Source of the DNA: Agaricus subrufescens
Taxonomy: Eukaryota > Basidiomycota > Agaricomycetes > Agaricales > Agaricaceae
Assembly: GCA_029945375.1 (NCBI GenBank)
Contig: CM057066.1
Span: forward strand, 992,001 to 1,056,000
Reading direction: 5' to 3'
Length of the DNA: 64,000 bases
Below, piece after piece: positions 22,991-34,199 of the stretch. The translations under genes and the position numbers were made by a program. How positions within the stretch are numbered: position 1 is the stretch's first letter; every line of letters starts with the position of its first letter. Below the pieces are notes generated by a model that saw only the letters and a list, made by a program, of their open reading frames with translations, did not search any database and was not told where the DNA came from.

Positions 22991-23661
22991 GGTGGATCTT
23001 CTTTGAAGAATTACAACTCGAAGGGTGCGAGGAGAGTGTGGTATCAAATCCTGCAGCCAAGATGCAGGCTTTTGAAATGTAGTCCGGAGCTTGTTTGAAA
23101 CCGATGAAGGTTCGGTGAGTCGTATCAAGCGAAATTAATCTCTTGTACTAGTGGGGTGTAGAAATTGTCGTTTCATGTCAGAATGTCAGAACCGATACAG
23201 AACATCGAGCCATCCAAGAGCCGTATCAAATAGAATTAGTTCTCTGGTAGGGCCATTAAGTCGCTGTTAACACCAAAGGCGATGCATAATATCGAGCTAT
23301 CCAAGAATAAATCGTACCAAGGGGGATGACTTCATGTAAGGCTATTAAATTCCTGTCAATACCAAGGGCGATGCATACTAGTTGCGCCACTGGCAGACCA
23401 TCCAAGAACAAGCTGTATCAAGCAGGATTCAATCCCCGGTAAAATTTAGAATGACTGTTCAGAATATCAGAATCAATACTACATGACATGTAGCCATTCC
23501 CTGTCAGAATCGATGCGTAGCATACAGCAGCACCGAGGGATATCGGGTTGGGAGTGTCATGGTTGTGAGAATAACGCTGTCACAATTGTCGCATTAGGCC
23601 TATTAATAGAACAGCATCACCTTTAATTTCTTCCGCTCCCAGTTTCTCGGAGTCACGGTCC
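22991..23661. promoter_or_regulatory. Divergent intergenic region of unit B with degenerate repeats
   Basis: Carries the same repeat family as units A and C, here more worn (GAGCCATCCAAGAGCC near 23210, GAGCTATCCAAGAATAA near 23297, GACCATCCAAGAACAAGC near 23396). The conserved TATTAATAG motif is at 23601-23609, just upstream of the kinase ATG at 23662. Confidence 0.7.
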
Positions 23662-23907
23662 ATGTACAAGTGCGCTCTCCGCACAGCACGAATCCACTTC
23701 TTTCCTGTCTCTAACTTTCGCCCTCTCGTCATTGCACGTTTCTCCACTAACATCCGGATGTCTTCTTTACCTGAACCAGAGTACCCGAACCAGTGTTTCT
23801 CAGTCGACGCGGAGGGTAACACAGTCACTGATCTAGTTTTTGCTTCGGAACCTATTGGAATGGCCACCTCTGAAGGATATGGCTGGGCTCAATTTGAGTT
23901 CGGTGAG

Positions 23908-23912
23908 CGGAT
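23908..23912. repeat. Target site duplication of copia, left (CGGAT)
   Basis: CGGAT directly before the 5' LTR equals CGGAT at 32091-32095 directly after the 3' LTR, the 5-bp duplication expected of a copia integrase. Confidence 0.97.
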
Positions 23913-24317
23913 TGTTAGAGTAATAATAGTATTAGATGCTTGTATAAGCTCGTACTTTATTTAGATAGATATACTTGTATCTCTCCAAGCATTGAGCGAC
24001 TCATAGCTCTGCCTAATCGTGTATGTGGATACCTGTAGCTCATGCTCTTCTAAGCTGAGCAATTATGCTTATAATATGCGACCCACAGTAAAGGATTTAC
24101 CTGTGGATGGACTAGTAGTTTAGTATATAAACCCCATGTATTCACTGTAATCTACATCGTCGAAGATACATCTTCTACATCTCTACTACTCTCAACACCT
24201 ACTTCAGCTCCTTAGAACTATCTCCTACTACTTCTAGTAAGTACTACTCAACCTATCACTACGCTAGTTAGCTGCTAGCATGATGATTCCCTAGAGGAAA
24301 TCATTATTGTCTTAACA
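23913..24317 (+). repeat. Copia 5' LTR
   Basis: 405 bp, beginning TGTTAGAG and ending CTTAACA. It contains TATATAAACCCC, a likely TATA box for the genomic RNA. It differs from the 3' LTR only at 23987 (A here, G at 31760). Confidence 0.97.
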
Positions 24318-24329
24318 GGTTATGGGCCC
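24318..24329 (+). promoter_or_regulatory. Primer binding site, half-tRNA type
   Basis: GGTTATGGGCCC begins immediately after the 5' LTR. It is complementary to the anticodon arm of eukaryotic initiator tRNA-Met (GGGCCCATAACC), not to a tRNA 3' end. Several copia-class elements are known to prime from a cleaved initiator tRNA in this way. Confidence 0.85.
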
Positions 24330-27300
24330 TGATCGCCAGCTCACTATGTGCAAGGGCACTTGCACTAGCAGAGTAGGTTGATCATGTAACCTGGAATCGA
24401 GTGGTAGTGAGATACCCATATCTCCCAACTACGGTTGACCGCTATTCCGAGTCACCCATATAGGTGTACAGACCTATGACATCAGACTACTAGCAGCATC
24501 GGCTGATTACCCCTGCGCTATAAATTGCTGATTTCTATTATTAGAATCAAGTAAACATGTCTCACGTCATCGCTCTGCTCAATTCTGTCGAACAACTTAC
24601 CGGAGCCGAGAATTACGGCACCTGGAAGGATGAAATGGCCGATATTCTTATCCTCCAAATCGCTAATGGGTTCTCATACAATGCCTACGACGTCTGCCTT
24701 AACAGGTGGACGATCCCGGCTAAACACAAACTTCCACCCAAGTTGGAAACCCAAAGCCAAGAAGCTTATGCTGAAGGTATAACCCAGCTTGAAGAAGAGA
24801 ATAATACTATCGATGAAGCTATTGAAGAAAGGAATCGTCTCTCCCATACTGCAAGAGCAATGATAAATTCTAGGATCACTAGAGGCTTAGTTGCGCAGAG
24901 ATTTGACTCTGCTGCAGACCTTTGGAACTTCCTCGAGAAGACTTATGGTGTAACCGGTCCATCGGCTATCTATGCCCTGTACCGGCAAACCATTAATTTC
25001 CGGATTTCCGGAACAAAGGAACCATCGGCCGAAATAGCCAGCCTCGAGTTAATCTATTCCAGGCTTCGAAGCACTGGGGTAGACATTCCAGAATTAGTAA
25101 TGGCGATGTCCCTGCTCGGTGCCATACCAGAGCACTGGAAAATCGCATCATCCTTCTTAGCCGCCAAAGGAGACGTCCCCGACGTAACCTTCCAAGCTGT
25201 CAGAGCTGCGATTTTACAAGAGTATAATCAGCGCCTGTCCAACAATCACCCCCAGGTGAACCGCTTCTCTGGTGTCAAACAAGGAGGCTTTAAAAAGCCC
25301 CAATGGCAACCATATAAAGGACAACAGCAGCCTATGCAGCGACCTAATAATGGCCAGCAGCAACAGCAGCAACAACAACCACAGCAGAGGAATTCTGCTG
25401 GTCCGCAGAAGAAGACTCGCCGAGGGAGGAAAAAGCCTCAGCCTCAGGTAAATGAAATAATCGCCTCTACTGGCGTTCTGCAGCTTGACGACTACTCGCC
25501 GCAGACCTCGACTCTTTTTGCCCCTGCCACGGGCCAACCACAGGTTAGCGCTCTTGGAGTTGCAACCTCATCAACGCTCCCAAAGAAGGTAGAGCATAAT
25601 TCAACTTCGCAGATCACCCTTGACCCACGACCCAGACCGTACCCTTCCAGAATGGCACTCGCCAAGGAACGCGCCCTCAAACTCTACGAGGACAGGACGC
25701 AATCCAGGAATGGTGGAGAAACTTCTACTACCCCCTTACAAATTTCGAAAGCAGAAATGCTCCGAAAGTTTTGGGAAGAAGAAGAAGCAACCGCAATGCG
25801 GAAACACATGGAAAATCCCATGTCTCCATACATGCAAAGGTACACAGAGATGCGCAGCGCCTTCCGATACCAAGCTTTCAAAGAAAAGCTGGAAAAGGAG
25901 GAGCTCCCCCAAGAGCCAATAATCGTCGACCCAATCGACGAGGCAATAAGGGAAGAAGCTCCGAAGAGCTTCGATCTCGAAACCGTGTCCCTGGGAAGCG
26001 AAACTGAGGACGTAAAGATCGATGATTACAAGTATGTGATCCGATCTATAAATGATTATCAAACAGCTAACCTTATACAGGCCGGAGATGTCCCCTACTA
26101 TTCAGATGTAGGAAGAGACTCTAGTAGTACACCGGCTATATATTGTATTAATACACCTCCCTGCTGCTTCGCTTCTATATCTGAGGAAGTAAATGAGGAT
26201 TCTGCCGAACCTCAAGAAGCCAGAACACCAGATAATCATAGTACCGGCAATCTGCCTAGTATAAGTGGCGTTACACCTATAAACGACGACTTTCCGATCA
26301 GATGGTTACTAGATTCAGGAGCATCACGACACTTTACAAATAATCTTGATGACTTCCTAGATTATGTAACTGGTGATTACGGAGATGCGGGAACCGCGCA
26401 TAACAGCAATGATATAAAAATAACTGCCGTTGGAACCGTAATGATAGAGTACGAAGTCTATAATACGACTGACGGAAATACATACCTCATGCGAAACACT
26501 GTAACCAGGGTTGAATACGCAGAGGAATTACGAGAAAGGATACTATCAGTCAACACATATTTAAATATGGGTTGGACATCTATTGGCGAAACAGATCGAA
26601 CCATTCTATATGATAGACAAGGAAACCCTGCTTTAATGGCCCAAAAGGTTCCTGGAGGAGCTCAAAACCTCCATTATGTTCGATCTCGCATCATTAAAAA
26701 CGATGCTTATAACGTCAATAAAATAAGTGTTAATGAGATCACTTATGAAGTCTGGCATCAAAGATTTGGACACTGTTCAGATTTCGCTCTGAACAAAGTA
26801 CCTGAATGCTCCAGTGAACGGATTAAAATCCCGAAAGCTTCTGATCATGTATGCAAGGGCTGTGCGCTAGGCAAACAAAATCAGAAACCCTTTCAACCAA
26901 ACCCAAAACGAGCTAAGGCAATTGGCGAAATGACACATTCTGATCTTCTCGAAATGCCGATCAAGTCGTACTCCAAATATAAATGGGTACTGACATTTTT
27001 GGATGACTATTCATCCGCTTGCACAATCGTCCTAATAAGGAACAAAGCTGACGTACCAAGGTACATAGAAGCTTACGTACATAAAATGTGGCATTCACAA
27101 AAAGTTCGTTGTTTCCAATTTCGGACAGACAATGGCGGAGAATATGTCTCCCAAGGACTCAAGGACTTCTTCCTTGACAATGCGATGGACCACCAAACAA
27201 CAGTCCCCTATGCACACCAACAAAACGGTCGTGCAGAAAGGTTAAATCGCACCTTGCTCGAAAAAGAACAGGCAATGCGGCTACATGCCTGCTTACCTGA

Positions 27301-29167
27301 TTCTCATTGGGAATTTGCTATTTCAGCAGCCGTTCATGTATATAATAATACACCAATGCGTCGCCTAAATTGGCAGACTCCACACCAATACTTCGGATAT
27401 GAAAAGATTGACTTAAATCACCTCCGAGTTTTTGGATGCGGTGCATATGCATTCATACCAGAGGAAAAGCGAATTAATAAGCTTTCACCTCGATCTGAAT
27501 TCATGACATTCATTGGATATGCTCCGGATGGGAGCTATTTGTTCTTCCGACATAAATCCAATAGAACTGTGTTTAGATCAAGATCTGCAATCTTTGATGA
27601 ACGAATCTTTCCGTTCTGCCCAGATTACAAACCTGGTGAACTAGAGAAAAGAATGCTTCGAGACGATGGAACTGACGATTCATCATCCTCAGAAGAAAAT
27701 CCTCTAAGACCCTTAGAGTATGATCCTAATTTCTCAGATTCTTTCACACCAAAACCGATGAATAATTTTCGGCATAGCCAATATCATCACCCTTCTTCCT
27801 CTAATCAGGAAAGGCCATCGAATCCCACTCCACCTCGTGATAACAGTCCACCACCTGATGATGACCATGAATCCTTCAGTCATGATATCGGAAGTGCAGA
27901 AGGACATCGTCAACCAATAGACTATCACGATGAAAATAGATTTGATCCGCAACCGCCGCCGTCTACCCCTTCTGACTTAGGTCCAGGAGAAGTTCAGCCT
28001 CCTCCCAGTACTCCTCCCCGCTTCTCTACGCAAGAAAAAGGAAAAATGAGAGTACCTACTCCGAGTCCGAGCTCTTCTCCAAGCCCAAGGTCGATTCCTA
28101 AAGAACGACCCCCAGTCATAAGAAGAGAAAGGTCATTACCTAATAGACCTCCCTTCATTCTTCCAGAGGGATTCCCTCCGAGAAGATCGACAAGACAACG
28201 GCAACCCCCTGTAAGACCAGGAAATGTCTATGGTGAAAGATCAAATCCTGTAGATATTGAAAGACAAAGTAGCGGAGACTGGCCAAGCTCAATCGCTTTG
28301 AAAGAGCAACCAGACCCTTCCGAACCTCCATCAGAAAGAATCAACCGACCACGTTGGCATTCTGATAGAGAAGATGTCGATGATCCGATGGGAATGGTGA
28401 TGGGTAAAAATAAACCCTTACCTAAAATTCCAGAAACAGAAGATCAACAACTAAAACGTCTTACAAGTGAGGGGGGAAAGGAATTCATTTCCATTTTATT
28501 GGCAAAAGCCATCATTCCAGTCACTTATAGAGACCTTGAGAAAATACCTCGGGACGAACAGAAAGACTGGATTGCAGCATGCCTGGAGGAGCTCCAAGCC
28601 TTAAAAAAGCGAGGAGTTTATGAAATAGTTAAACTTCCGGAAGGAAGAAAAGCTATCAAAAATAGATGGGTCTTTAACGTAAAGTCTGATGGCCGGAAAC
28701 GTGCTCGACTTGTCGCTAAAGGATTCTCTCAAATCGAAGGAATCGACTTCGATGAGTTATTTTCCCCTGTTGTACGATATGAAACTGCTCGCCTCATCTT
28801 CAGTGTTGCAGCACTAGAAGATTGGGAAATCGAGAGCGTCGATGTCAAAGCAGCATACTTATATGGAAAACTCGAAGAAGAGATCTACATGGAAGAACCG
28901 GAAGGTTTCCATGATCATCGAGGAAAAGTCTGGAAATTAAACCGTGCATTATATGGCCTGAAGCAATCTGGCTTAGCCTGGTGGCGTGAATTAACCGCCT
29001 CTATGAAAGAACTAGGCTTTAAGCGATGTGCATCAGATGCAGGGGTATATTATTACGTTGACAAAGAAACGAAGCAACTCATCATTGCATTAGTTTATGT
29101 TGATGACGTAGCCATAATAGGGAAACGAACTGCAGTCTATATAGACCTAAAACGCAGATTCATGCTA

Positions 29168-29380
29168 CAGTGGCTCAAAAAACTGTCCCAATGTTTTGAG
29201 GTTTTCAACTATTTCAGTTATAGCACCGTGGGAACATCGCAAAACATTACGTAATAATTATCTATGGTAGCCTAGCATGTGTTCTACTAGGAGCATTTTA
29301 GATTACGTAAATTGATTGGAAACCAACTGAGAAATTAAATCAACAAAATAATCAATCATTGGGACAGTTTTTTGACTCTC
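29168..29380 (+). repeat. Tc1 left terminal inverted repeat (213 bp)
   Basis: Starts CAGTGGCTCAAAAAACTGTC at the outer edge and ends with the reverse complement of nearly the same motif (CATTGGGACAGTTTTTTGA). It pairs with 30561-30773 with only scattered mismatches. Confidence 0.93.
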
Positions 29381-29394
29381 TGCCCTTGTTGTAA

Positions 29395-30414
29395 CTAATA
29401 CTTTGTATGACCACCTTTAGCCTTGATAACTGTCTGGCACCTCCTAGGCATACTTTCTATAAGTCTCTGACACTCTTCTGGAGTGATTTTGTTCCACTCT
29501 TCAGCCACCCTTTCCCACAAATCATGAACTCCTCTAGGTGGTTTGGGATATTCCTTCAACTTGTCCTTGAGGCTGATCCAAAGGTGTTCAATGGGATTTA
29601 AGTCAGGGGATTGGGCAGGCCAGACTGGGACTTTGATGTTGTTGTCTTCAAACCACTTGTCTGTTCTTTTTGCCATGTGCTTGGGGTCATTATCATGTTG
29701 CAATATCCTCTTCCCCTCCTCCATCTCCAGTTTTTCAAAGCTGTCAACCACTCCACTGTCCAAAATATCACAGTATTGCACAGAGTCCATGATACCCTGA
29801 GCCTCTGTAAGCATCCCAACTCCCTCCCATCCCATACAGCCCCATACCATAAGGTTATTCCCTCCTCCATGTTTGACTGTAGGAGTAGTAGTCTTATCAG
29901 AAGGGCCCTCACCATTTTTCTTCCAGGTATACACCCTTCCATCTGACTGAATCCTATTAATCTTGGTTTCATCTGACCACAAGATCCTTTTCCAGTCCTC
30001 CACTGTCCAATTCTTGTGGTAATGAGCAAATTTGAGATGGTCTCTTCTATGTTGCTGTTTGAGGAGAGGACATTTCTTCTTTACAACAGCCCTAAATGAA
30101 CTCTCTTTGAGAGCATTTCTGACTGTTTGAGGATGTACTGGATTGGGAATGATGTTGTTGATATACTGGGCACCCTGAACTGCATTATCCAGCTGGCCAG
30201 TAGTGATTTGGTGAATGATTGCCCTTTTGTCCTGAGAAGAAAGCTTAGCTGGACAACCCCCTAACATGTTCTCCTTGTCCTCATCAACCTCTTTCTTAAC
30301 CCTCCCCATGGTAGACTTCCCCAGACCAGTTCTAGACTGAATTTGATGGACAGAATAGCCTTCTTGAAGAAGAGAGATGACAGAAGAGCATTGGGTAGAA
30401 GAAGTAGCTTTCAT
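29395..30414 (-). CDS. Tc1-type transposase, DD34E
   Basis: A 339-aa transposase that cuts and joins the element ends in the nucleus. Residues about 8-60 form a helix-turn-helix (VHQIQSRTGLGKSTMGRVKK), followed by a second helical DNA-binding part to about 125. The catalytic triad is D in W-S-D-E-T-K, D in Q-H-D-N-D-P-K-H, and E in D-L-N-P-I-E-H-L-W, with 34 residues between the second D and the E. The end, G-G-H-T-K-Y, is typical of Tc1 proteins. There is no stop, frameshift or intron. The length matches active family members. Confidence 0.96.
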   Translation of the reverse strand: MKATSSTQCSSVISLLQEGYSVHQIQSRTGLGKSTMGRVKKEVDEDKENMLGGCPAKLSSQDKRAIIHQITTGQLDNAVQGAQYINNIIPNPVHPQTVRNALKESSFRAVVKKKCPLLKQQHRRDHLKFAHYHKNWTVEDWKRILWSDETKINRIQSDGRVYTWKKNGEGPSDKTTTPTVKHGGGNNLMVWGCMGWEGVGMLTEAQGIMDSVQYCDILDSGVVDSFEKLEMEEGKRILQHDNDPKHMAKRTDKWFEDNNIKVPVWPAQSPDLNPIEHLWISLKDKLKEYPKPPRGVHDLWERVAEEWNKITPEECQRLIESMPRRCQTVIKAKGGHTKY

Positions 30415-30560
30415 GGTGGTGGTTTAAGGTCAAGATGTAATTTAATCAAACTTTGATGATCCAAATTTATACAAACAAGGTCACATGACATTCTCAAATA
30501 TTCTTGTATTTCTTCTGATTTTTCTGAGGGCTCTAGAACAAGATTTGTCTCAGCTGAGTA

Positions 30561-30773
30561 GAGAGTCAAAAAACTGTCCCAATGATTGATTATTTTGTTG
30601 ATTTAATTTCTCAATCAGTTTCCAATCAATTTACGTAATCTAAGATGTCCCTAATAGATCACATGCTAGGCTACTATAGATAACTATCACGTAATGTTTT
30701 GCGATGTTCCCATGGCGCTATAACTGAAATAGTTGAAAACCTCAAAACATTGGGACAGTTTTTTGAGCCACTG
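30561..30773 (-). repeat. Tc1 right terminal inverted repeat (213 bp)
   Basis: Mirror of 29168-29380, ending GAGCCACTG before the TA duplication. Its inner edge (GAGTCAAAAAACTGTCCCAA) repeats the outer motif in inverted orientation. Confidence 0.93.
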
Positions 30774-31678
30774 TAAAATGGGAATGCCGAGATTTAGGTG
30801 AAACCAAAGAATTCTTAGGAATGAGAATTCAAAGGGATCGAGAAAATCGACGACTATTCATAGACCAAGTTGATTATCTCAATAAAATCCTTGAAAGATT
30901 CGAGATTTCGTCTAAACCTACCAAGACGCCTCTCTCTTCAGGATTCACCTTTAACAAATTTGAAGGCATTGCGACGCCCATCTTTAAACAGAAGTACCAA
31001 CAATTAGTTGGATCACTTATGTACCTTATGATCGGTTCTAGGCCTGACATAGCCTATGCAACGGTCAAATTGAGTCAGCAATGTGCTAATCCAGCACAAG
31101 AACATTACAACCAAGGTCTACATGTTCTTCGCTATCTATATGCCACCAGTAAATATAGACTCAATTATAACGGTGCTTCTAATGAAGCCATCGTTGCCTA
31201 TTCTGATTCAGATTGGGCACAAGATCCAACTGACCGGAAATCTGTTACCGGTAATTATGTCACTTTAGCCCAAGGCTGTATAAGCTGGCTAAGTCGCAAA
31301 CAAAAAACCGTTGCCTCTTCTTCTACAGAAGCAGAATATATGGCAATTTCTGATTGCTCCAAACAACTTGTTTGGATGCATCAATTGCTAAAAGAAATCG
31401 GTTTTAAAGTCCAAATTCCACATTTGAATGCGGACAATGAAGGAGCTATTTTTTGGGGATCTAATCCTGTTCAAGAAAGACGCTCCAAACATATCGACAT
31501 CCGATACCATGTAATCCGTGAATATGTCGAAGAAAAGAAGATTGCTTTGTTATATGTCCCTGGTAATAAAAATCCAGCCGACATATTTACAAAAAATCTT
31601 GACACTCGAAAATTTGAATTCATCCGATCACTACTAGGGATTGAGTTCTTCTAAATTATTCCGTAGCTTATTTAGCAT

Positions 31679-31685
31679 GGAGGAG
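31679..31685 (+). promoter_or_regulatory. Polypurine tract of copia
   Basis: GGAGGAG directly before the 3' LTR, the expected primer site for plus-strand DNA. The tract is short. Confidence 0.6.
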
Positions 31686-32090
31686 TGTTAGAGTAATAAT
31701 AGTATTAGATGCTTGTATAAGCTCGTACTTTATTTAGATAGATATACTTGTATCTCTCCGAGCATTGAGCGACTCATAGCTCTGCCTAATCGTGTATGTG
31801 GATACCTGTAGCTCATGCTCTTCTAAGCTGAGCAATTATGCTTATAATATGCGACCCACAGTAAAGGATTTACCTGTGGATGGACTAGTAGTTTAGTATA
31901 TAAACCCCATGTATTCACTGTAATCTACATCGTCGAAGATACATCTTCTACATCTCTACTACTCTCAACACCTACTTCAGCTCCTTAGAACTATCTCCTA
32001 CTACTTCTAGTAAGTACTACTCAACCTATCACTACGCTAGTTAGCTGCTAGCATGATGATTCCCTAGAGGAAATCATTATTGTCTTAACA
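31686..32090 (+). repeat. Copia 3' LTR
   Basis: 405 bp, identical to the 5' LTR except for G at 31760. It is followed by the CGGAT target duplication at 32091-32095. Confidence 0.97.
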
Positions 32091-34199
32091 CGGATTGGTC
32101 CAGGGGATTGATACACAATTGCTCGCAAATTGGGTTGGGGGATGTACTCCAGCACCTGGCTCGCTCGTGACAGCATGTCAGTGTGCTCTGCCCACTACCC
32201 AGTCATTGCTGTTTACTATGGGACTGACACCATGCTTTTATAGAACAAACTCATTTGTTGCTATCAAAGCTCTTACTGGCCATACGACGGACATGTATGA
32301 GCGCGGAGTCATCTGGGAGGCTGATGCCCTTCGTCTTATTTCACGCACACCCACTTCTCCTCACTGCACGTCCATTATGGACAAATTCACGATCACTGGA
32401 AAAGGCTCTGCTGGCTCCCACATGTGTTTCGTGATGCCTGTATATGGGGGTGACGTCAAAGCGCTCTTTGGATCGAGGAAAACTCCACTCCCATTTCCTA
32501 TTGCTAAGCGGATACTTCTTCACCTACTTTGTGGTATTTCACATGCTCATGAACGTGGTATTGTGCATACCGATATCAAACATGACAACATTTTCTTTTC
32601 AACTAATATGACTACGGATGACATTGAAGCGTGGATGATAAAAGACCCCTCACAGAGACATGCGCCAGAGTATTGCAACGATGGCGTGTTGCAGTCTGCG
32701 GTATCTCAACCGCTACCCATGATAACTGAAGAAGATGCAGCACGGGCTACATATTTGCTGGCCGATTTCGGCTCCGGTAGGTAGTATATCAACCTTTTCT
32801 TCGTCAAAGGAGCTTATCAGGGCTCAGCACAACCATCGGGCCTTCATACTCACCACACAATCACTTCACTTCCTCTACGACCACCGGAATCGTATCTTGG
32901 AGCGGAATGGGATAAGCCCGCGGACATCTGGACCTTTGGCTGTCTCATATGTGCGCTCTGCACTACTCAGATGAAAGTCAGCTAATTTGGGACCACTTTA
33001 AAGATATTTGAGCTGGTTACTGGAAAACATCTCTTCCGCTATCAACGAAATACAAAATATACTGGTATGGACGAGACGGAGAACATACTTTATTTCATGA
33101 TGCTACATACTCGGGAAGTCTTCTGCGCGGCACAACTACAAGTCTCTCCGAATGCTCCTGATTACTTCAACCCGGATTGTAAGTGTCTGCCATAATGCGG
33201 TTTTCCTCACTACTCATGAATTCATGTCCTCAGGTTCATTCAAGAACTTGAAGGATCCCGAGATTCTCGAATGGCCAATCAAGGCACGTATTGATGAGTT
33301 GAAAGTTGTCTCAGACGAGGAAGCTACAGATACAGCACGATTGATTGAGCGGTGCCTGCGTCTAGATGCATCAGACCGAGTGACTGTGACCGAGCTTCTG
33401 AGCAATCCATGGTTCAGCGGAGTGGAGTAGTCATCGGTCACGATTCTCCCTATTATCTTGCGCGGGTTGTTGATAGCTTTTGTGTGTAAATTACACCCTG
33501 AATCCTCAAGCAAACACCAGCTCGTTCGAAATGCTTGGTCAGACACTTACCCATTGCGCCACAACAGTTTTGACGGAAAGTGTGACAATTGAGCATAGTC
33601 AACATGATGATCCTGTTCTTCGTGATGTAGTAATGACATTTTGGCTTCGCAGTGCAACTTATTCCAAACCAGAGCCCAGGTAGATCACCGTATCTCATTA
33701 AAATCCTTTACTTTTGAATTCAGTCGAGAGCATAATGGAAAGTCCATAATTGCTGTGGCGATGTTTAATTGAGTCTAATTATAACTTAGGGTCATACCGT
33801 TGAGAACAAGAGCCGAAACTCGACTATCAGCAACTATAATTGAATTATCTTATCTTGAGTACATTTGCTAGCAGTTGATTAGGAACAGATGCTACGAACA
33901 ATGGAGGAACAAGCAAGTGCCATTCAGTCACGCAAGTAGATATTTCAGCTTTCTTATTGGAGACTTTTCCTAAAAGTACTGAGTCAACTGCTCACATCAA
34001 TCATATCAACACAACACAATCTGGATGTGAAGACAATCACACATATTGATAATGTGGTACAACGGATAGTCAATTCAACACTCGACAATACAAACAAGTA
34101 AGGGGCATATGTAACGAATCATCACTAAAAAACGGAAATGATATGACTCGGAGTACGCTTGGATTGATAATACAGAGGGAGCCCCACAGACTAGGTTGA

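Larger units (their letters stand above)
29168..30773 (-). mobile_element. Tc1/mariner DNA transposon, apparently intact
   Basis: 1606 bp, flanked by TA on both sides (29166-29167 and 30774-30775), with 213-bp terminal inverted repeats and one uninterrupted transposase. It is inserted in the reverse transcriptase region of the copia element. All parts needed for cut-and-paste transposition are present, so it may be active. As the innermost of the nested insertions here, it is the most recent. Confidence 0.96.
24557..31654 (+). pseudogene. Copia Gag-Pol polyprotein, interrupted by Tc1
   Basis: One frame, 24557-29167 and 30776-31654. Gag (about residues 1-240) matches the UBN2 type, followed by a Gln run and a basic stretch. 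Protease D-S-G-A-S is at about residue 586. The pre-integrase zinc motif (H-x-R-F-G-H ... C-K-G-C) is at about 735-770. Integrase D, D and E lie in H-S-D-L, R-T-D-N-G-G-E-Y and Q-N-G-R-A-E-R. Reverse transcriptase (N-R-W-V-F-N ... Y-V-D-D) is at about 1370-1520. RNase H (Y-S-D-S-D-W, S-S-T-E-A-E-Y) lies in the part after the Tc1. All catalytic residues are present; the sole damage is the Tc1 after codon 1537. Confidence 0.95.
23913..32090 (+). mobile_element. Ty1/copia LTR retrotransposon, young, carrying a Tc1 insertion
   Basis: Two 405-bp LTRs (TGTTAG...CTTAACA) flank a single Gag-Pol frame; the element is 8178 bp, about 6570 bp without the Tc1. The domain order protease, integrase, reverse transcriptase, RNase H defines copia. 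The LTRs differ at one position by my reading. With the Tc1 and one TA removed, the polyprotein frame is unbroken at about 1829 codons. The insertion was therefore recent and autonomous until the Tc1 landed. It sits in exon 1 of kinase B, in the same orientation. Confidence 0.97.
23662..33430 (+). pseudogene. SRPK-like protein kinase, copy B, split by copia
   Basis: Exon 1 is 23662-23912 plus 32096-32176, interrupted by the retrotransposon. Exons 2-5 are 32244-32776, 32810-32946, 33004-33178 and 33234-33430, the same lengths as copy C. D-F-G and H-T-D-I-K are kept. Two lesions besides the insertion: codon 32109-32111 is TGA where copy C has CGA, and the donor after exon 3 reads ATATGT (32947-32952) where A and C have GTACGT. 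Both fit CpG transitions. The lesions would kill the gene even if the retrotransposon were spliced or excised. Confidence 0.9.
21930..33690. repeat. Segmental duplication unit B (with copia and Tc1 inside)
   Basis: Second tandem copy, about 3.6 kb after removing the 8.2 kb retrotransposon. The order is the same as in unit A. Its tail is shorter: after about 33656 it jumps to sequence matching 21868 in unit A, so about 480 bp is missing. The orphan gene is intact; the kinase is broken. Confidence 0.9.
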
